Source: JAJFUV01 sp964561215 (GTDB taxonomy: Bacteria > Acidobacteriota > Terriglobia > Bryobacterales > Bryobacteraceae). From it: a DNA stretch of 9,164 bases. Under the pieces are notes generated by a model that was not told the DNA's origin, did not search any database, and worked only from the letters and a program-made list of their open reading frames with translations. Numbering within the stretch: the first letter of the stretch is position 1; each line of letters begins with the position of its first letter. Of the stretch, positions 6,510-9,164 are shown piece by piece. The stretch covers positions 1 through 9,164 of the forward strand of contig CAZLOS010000185.1 of NCBI GenBank assembly GCA_964561215.1, in the 5' to 3' direction. The position numbers and the translations under genes were made by a program.

Positions 6510-6911
6510 TTACGCAGCGTGAGGCGATTTGACTACCGCATCAATGGCTTCTGCCACCGCCAGCGGTCCTCCGGCGGCTCGCAGTGCTTCAGCGATTGCG
6601 GGCACGCCGCCGGCAGCTTCAAGCGCGTTCGCGATCGCCAATGCTCCCCCTGCAGCCTTCACAGCTTCGATACAACCGGAACTCGTACAGCCCTCGCCGA
6701 GTGCAAATATCGCGCCCGCTACCGCTCCTGAGCCGCCGGCTGTTTCTATAGCTTCAGCTACGGCGATCGCTTCCATCGCCTCAGCAACTGCAGCCCTCCC
6801 GCCGACTGCATCGAGGGCCTTCCGTATGGCCTCTTGCCCTCCGGCCGCCTCCAACGCGTGTGAGATCAATTCAATCGAACGGGCGAAATCTGTCTTCGAA
6901 TGTTCAGACAT
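6510..6911 (-). CDS. 13-residue tandem-repeat protein, Ala/Gly-rich, unknown function
   Basis: 133 residues starting at ATG 6911-6909, with GAGG six bases upstream. A longer in-frame start at 7016 is rejected because it lies inside the promoter's -10 box. After a polar N-terminus (MSEHSKTDFARSIELISH) come eight copies of a 13-residue unit with consensus A(L/I)xAAGGxxA(I/V)AE, residues 19-121, plus a final half copy. Copy 3 (45-53) lacks four residues, GG included; copy 5 (67-82) is three longer and carries the only two Cys, in GEGCTSSGC. Each unit looks like a short amphipathic helix with a GG turn, so a solenoid-like or helical-hairpin stack is plausible. No signal peptide, transmembrane segment or carrier-protein Ser motif is seen. 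First gene of the operon with the AMP-binding enzyme 17 bp downstream; it may be its partner or scaffold. I do not recognise a named family. Confidence 0.75.
   Translation of the reverse strand: MSEHSKTDFARSIELISHALEAAGGQEAIRKALDAVGGRAAVAEAMEAIAVAEAIETAGGSGAVAGAIFALGEGCTSSGCIEAVKAAGGALAIANALEAAGGVPAIAEALRAAGGPLAVAEAIDAVVKSPHAA
6549..6857 (-). repeat. Degenerate 39-bp tandem repeats encoding the 13-residue units
   Basis: About eight degenerate units of 39 bp encode the AAGG repeats; one unit is 12 bp shorter and one 9 bp longer, always in multiples of three, so the frame is kept. The in-frame length changes and conserved residues with varied codons indicate selection on the protein rather than a recent DNA expansion. 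Confidence 0.7.
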
Positions 6912-7008
6912 GGGGCACCTCGCAAATTGATTTTTGTGACGTAACGGGGAAGTCCCGTGGTCCGCACAGATGCGCCAAACGAAACGTCCTCGATACGCAT
7001 CACGAGAT

Positions 7009-7036
7009 ATTATCATAAGCCACTGATTGCTCGCAA
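7009..7036 (-). promoter_or_regulatory. Sigma70-type promoter of the repeat-protein operon
   Basis: On the minus strand TTGCGA (plus 7031-7036) and GATAAT (plus 7009-7014) are separated by 16 bp. They match the consensus -35 at four of six and -10 at five of six bases. Predicted transcription start is near 7002, giving a leader of about 90 nt before the ATG at 6911. The leader contains a small ACGGG-acttc-CCCGT hairpin and the GAGG ribosome binding site. Confidence 0.6.
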
Positions 7037-7037
7037 A

Positions 7038-7057
7038 GAGCCATCAGGAGCCATCAG
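7038..7057 (-). promoter_or_regulatory. Tandem 10-bp direct repeats abutting the -35 box (putative operator)
   Basis: Two exact, head-to-tail copies of GAGCCATCAG (plus strand), or CTGATGGCTC on the minus strand, end one base upstream of the -35 box. A third CTGAT core follows at 7061-7065. Ten-base periodicity places the copies on one face of the helix, as for direct-repeat binding regulators of the OmpR/PhoB type. The regulator's identity is inference. Confidence 0.4.
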
Positions 7058-7066
7058 GTGATCAGG

Positions 7067-7140
7067 TGAACGCCCATCCCCCTCGGCGGCCTTCCATCGA
7101 TCAGTTCGGCCGTGGAGCCTCGGTTTCGGGCGTGCGTTCA
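7067..7140 (-). repeat. Imperfect inverted repeat at the 3' end of the aminotransferase
   Basis: TGAACGCCC (7067-7075) can pair with GGGCGTGCGTTCA (7128-7140) as 6 + 3 bp around a four-base bulge, and the latter arm includes the aminotransferase stop codon. An inner pair, CGGCC/GGCCG, could nest within it. There is no T-run, so it is not a standard terminator; it may be a structured mRNA end or coincidence. Confidence 0.25.
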
Positions 7141-8493
7141 AAAACTAATATGCATAGTCTGTTTCACGCACTCTTCCAGCGTATCCGCGGCAAACTCGCA
7201 CTGGTCGCGCGTCACCACAAGCGGCGGGCAGAGGCGCAGCGAATTCTCGCCCGCGCCTAACACCAGAAGCCCGCGCTCGAACGCGAGTTCGACGATCCGG
7301 TCGCGCAGATGCGGCGCCTTTTCCTTCGTCTCCTGATCGCGCACAAACTCAACACCGATCATCAGCCCCATGCCGCGCACTTCGCCAACTACGGGGAACC
7401 GCGCAGGCCAGTCCCGTAATCGACCCATGAGGTGTGCACCCATACGGGCGGCGTTGTCAACCAAGCCTTCCCTGAGCAGCGCAATGGTCGCCAGCGCCGC
7501 CGAGCAGCACACCGGGTTCCCGCCAAAAGTCGAAGCATGGGACCCGGGGGGCCAGGTCATCAGGTCGGCACGCGCCACGGTAGCGCCAAGCGGCATGCCG
7601 CTGGCAATTCCTTTGGCCACGGCCAGAATGTCGGGCACCAAGTCAAAATGCTCTGACGCCCACATCTTGCCCGTCCGGCCCATACCGGACTGCACCTCAT
7701 CGCAGATGAGGAGAATACCATTCTGGTTCGCGACGCGCGACAGTTCGTCGAAGAACTTCTTGGGAGGCACGACATACCCGCCTTCACCTTGCACCGGCTC
7801 GATGACGAAAGCCGCGGTCTCCTCGGCCGGGGAAATGGTATTGAAGATGGTGTCTTCGATGTGTTTGACGCACTCCACCGCGCAACTACCCTTCTCTTTG
7901 CCGAAGGCGCAGCGGTAACAATTGGGATAGGGTGAATGCACCACCCCAGGAATGAGGGGGCCGAATCCGGCACGTTGTACGGCCTTACGCGCGGTGAGAG
8001 AAAGCGCGCCCAGGGTTCGCCCATGGAAACTGCCAAAAAAAGCGATGATCTTATCGCGCCGAGTGGACCAGCGTGCCAGCTTAATGGAGCCCTCCACGGC
8101 CTCCGCTCCTGAGTTGCCGAAAGAGACCCGCCGCGCGACATCGCCCGGCGCGGTCTCCGCCAATTCCTCCGCCAGAATCACGATTCCTTCGTAGTAGAAA
8201 TCGGTGCCCGACATGTGGATCAGCCGCGCCGCCTGTTTCTGGACCGCGTCCACAACCTTGGGGTGGCAGTGGCCGGTAGCCACCACCGCGATGCCAGCGT
8301 TGAAATCGAGGAAGCGATTGCCATCCACGTCCTGGACGATAGCGCCTTCGGCGCAATCTGCTACCAACGGATAGGCCCTAGTGTAAGAACTCGATATGGC
8401 GCGCCTATCCCGCTCGATGATCGCTGTCGCTCGCGGCCCCGGAAGGGGACCATTCAACAGCGGAAGATCTAACCGGACCTGTTCTAAGCTCAT
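7138..8493 (-). CDS. Class III PLP-dependent aminotransferase (acetylornithine / GABA type)
   Basis: 451 residues, full length for the class III (ornithine/GABA) aminotransferase family, which moves the omega-amino group of a substrate to a 2-oxo acid through pyridoxal phosphate. Seen: GNSGAEAVEGSIKLAR at 126-141 (phosphate loop), GSFHGRT at 154-160 (F156/H157 near the PLP ring), EPVQGEGGY at 232-240, CDEVQSGMGRTG at 264-275 with Asp265 for the pyridine nitrogen, and Lys294 in VAKGIASGMPLGA as the Schiff-base residue. Four Cys at 192, 195, 204 and 208 could bind metal, but such Cys are common in this branch. A strong Shine-Dalgarno, GGAGGA, lies seven bases before the ATG. Codons are markedly GC-rich. 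The class differs from the DegT-type sugar aminotransferases usually found in glycan loci, so a housekeeping role (GABA, ornithine or similar amines) is at least as likely as a glycan role. Confidence 0.92.
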   Translation of the reverse strand: MSLEQVRLDLPLLNGPLPGPRATAIIERDRRAISSSYTRAYPLVADCAEGAIVQDVDGNRFLDFNAGIAVVATGHCHPKVVDAVQKQAARLIHMSGTDFYYEGIVILAEELAETAPGDVARRVSFGNSGAEAVEGSIKLARWSTRRDKIIAFFGSFHGRTLGALSLTARKAVQRAGFGPLIPGVVHSPYPNCYRCAFGKEKGSCAVECVKHIEDTIFNTISPAEETAAFVIEPVQGEGGYVVPPKKFFDELSRVANQNGILLICDEVQSGMGRTGKMWASEHFDLVPDILAVAKGIASGMPLGATVARADLMTWPPGSHASTFGGNPVCCSAALATIALLREGLVDNAARMGAHLMGRLRDWPARFPVVGEVRGMGLMIGVEFVRDQETKEKAPHLRDRIVELAFERGLLVLGAGENSLRLCPPLVVTRDQCEFAADTLEECVKQTMHISF

Positions 8494-8646
8494 ATGATGC
8501 TCCTCCAGACTCGATGTGGGTTGAGAAGGTGAAAGACCCGCGAACCGGGCTATTCCAACCGGTGCGCGCCGCAGGGAGCGGGCAGGGAGCTAATCAGAGC
8601 CGAACAGCGCTGGTCGGCACTTGGAAGGAGTGCGATCCATGTGCCT

Positions 8647-8675
8647 ATTGTAACGCTGAGGCGCCTCTCTCGGAA
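8647..8675 (-). promoter_or_regulatory. Candidate aminotransferase promoter with palindrome in the spacer
   Basis: On the minus strand TTCCGA (8670-8675) and TACAAT (8647-8652) are 17 bp apart; the -10 matches five of six bases, the -35 only three. The perfect palindrome GAGGCGCCTC (8658-8667) lies inside the spacer, a typical repressor-operator position. The leader to the ATG would be about 145 nt. Confidence 0.35.
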
Positions 8676-8745
8676 TTCCAGCCACCCGCTCTACCGCCAC
8701 TCCACCCGTGACGACTGAAAAGGGAAGCCGAGCACAGCGCAACCG

Positions 8746-8754
8746 TGTCATAAT
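8746..8754 (+). promoter_or_regulatory. Extended -10 promoter of the oxidoreductase gene
   Basis: TGT followed by CATAAT fits TGnTATAAT with one mismatch and lies about 30 nt upstream of the ATG at 8785. No good -35 is seen, as is often so for extended -10 promoters. Expected transcription start is near 8761. Confidence 0.45.
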
Positions 8755-8784
8755 GAACACTTTCGAATTCTCCAGGAGATCGAT

Positions 8785-9164
8785 ATGCGTGGAGCGTTGG
8801 TAGGCTACGGGACGATCGCGGTTGGTCACCATGAGGCTTACCTGAAGATGGACGATTTGACGATCGTGGCGGTCGTGGACTGCAGCGAGCAGCGACGGGC
8901 GGCCGCGAAACTGCGGGATCCTCGACTGTCTGTCTACGCCTCGTTGTCGGAGCTGTTCGACAACGAACGCCTAGCGTTCGTCGATCTCTGCACTCCTCCT
9001 TCACAACATTTTAAGCAGCTGTTGCAGACACTCGATGCGGGGTGTCATGTCCTTTGTGAAAAGCCCTTCCTGTTGGACCAGTCGAGTTTCAGCCACTTGA
9101 TCGACAAGCTCTCAGTCACGTCGTCCTTTGTCTACCCAAGTCACAACTACAAGTTTTCTCCCGT
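8785..9164 (+). CDS. Gfo/Idh/MocA family oxidoreductase (partial, 3' end outside window)
   Basis: The frame is open from ATG 8785 to the window edge (126 codons). AGGAG at 8774-8778 sits six bases upstream. The N-terminal Rossmann strand and loop read MRGALVGYGTIAVGHHEAY, with the G-x-G-x-x-A dinucleotide motif, and VAVVDCSEQR supplies the acidic residue after beta-2. DLCTPPSQHF is the usual beta-4 signature, and CEKPF near residues 97-101 carries the conserved catalytic-site Lys. HNYKFSP near the edge matches the start of the substrate-binding domain. Such enzymes oxidise or reduce sugars, sugar nucleotides or cyclitols with NAD(P). In this locus a (nucleotide) sugar is the natural guess, unproven. 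It is transcribed away from the aminotransferase and may share regulation with it. About two thirds of the protein is missing. Confidence 0.88.
   Translation, partial: MRGALVGYGTIAVGHHEAYLKMDDLTIVAVVDCSEQRRAAAKLRDPRLSVYASLSELFDNERLAFVDLCTPPSQHFKQLLQTLDAGCHVLCEKPFLLDQSSFSHLIDKLSVTSSFVYPSHNYKFSP

Larger units (their letters stand above)
8494..8784. other. Divergent intergenic/promoter region
   Basis: 291 bp between the divergent aminotransferase and oxidoreductase genes. It holds both ribosome binding sites, candidate promoters on both strands, a 10-bp palindrome (8658-8667), a GGAATTCC palindrome (8672-8679) and GCAGGGAGC twice (8571-8579 and 8582-8590). No convincing gene: the 66-codon plus-strand frame starting at 8514 has no ribosome binding site. 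Confidence 0.55.

Noticed and set aside
6529..6930. 133-codon plus-strand frame opposite the repeat protein
   Set aside because: Low-complexity Ala/Ser/Pro product created by the repetitive DNA; no ribosome binding site, and the minus-strand frame has a promoter, ribosome binding site and operon context.
6912..7016. N-terminal extension of the repeat protein to ATG 7016
   Set aside because: The extension overlaps the -10 box and looks non-coding; the ATG at 6911 has the ribosome binding site.
7038..7069. CRISPR-like short repeats
   Set aside because: Only two adjacent 10-mers with no spacers; better explained as an operator.
7370..8472. Several long frames opposite or overlapping the aminotransferase
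   Set aside because: GC-rich coding sequence produces long alternative frames; the class III aminotransferase motifs fix the true frame.
8514..8711. 66-codon frame in the divergent intergenic region
   Set aside because: No Shine-Dalgarno; its Pro-rich end and overlap with both candidate promoters suggest chance.

Overview
The window reads as a draft-assembly contig (a run of ten Ns at 247-256) from a GC-rich, free-living bacterium. The aminotransferase resembles the acetylornithine/GABA-type enzymes I associate with Acidobacteriota (Bryobacter/Solibacter relatives). That taxonomic placement is from memory and moderate at best. No RNA gene, CRISPR array or insertion sequence is visible.

Layout. 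Positions 1-1019 hold a phage tail-fibre-like structural protein, interrupted by the assembly gap. It is followed by a frame-broken relic (about 1038-1425) and a small unknown gene (1477-1767). From 1934 to 4074 two NAD-dependent short-chain epimerase/dehydratases of the CDP-tyvelose/CDP-paratose 2-epimerase type are coupled by a TGATG overlap. Facing them on the minus strand is a three-gene operon, read from about 7002 down to 4272. It encodes an Ala/Gly-rich protein built from 13-residue repeats, a phenylacetate-CoA-ligase-like AMP-binding enzyme and a family 2 glycosyltransferase. Further upstream on the minus strand (8493-7138) is a class III PLP aminotransferase. Divergent from it, a Gfo/Idh/MocA oxidoreductase starts at 8785 and runs off the window.

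Interpretation. Nucleotide-sugar epimerases, a GT2, an adenylate-forming enzyme and a sugar-type oxidoreductase together suggest a surface-glycan or glycoconjugate locus: the epimerases would shape an activated (deoxy)sugar, the glycosyltransferase would transfer it, and the AMP-binding enzyme might activate an acid that decorates it. The aminotransferase could feed the pathway or be an unrelated flanking gene. The glycan genes look more AT-rich and looser in codon use than their GC-rich flanks and sit beside a decayed phage segment, so an accessory island is plausible.

The most unusual items are the 13-residue repeat protein, which has a good sigma70-type promoter with tandem 10-bp repeats abutting its -35 box, and the paired epimerases, one of which has Phe at the usual catalytic Tyr position.
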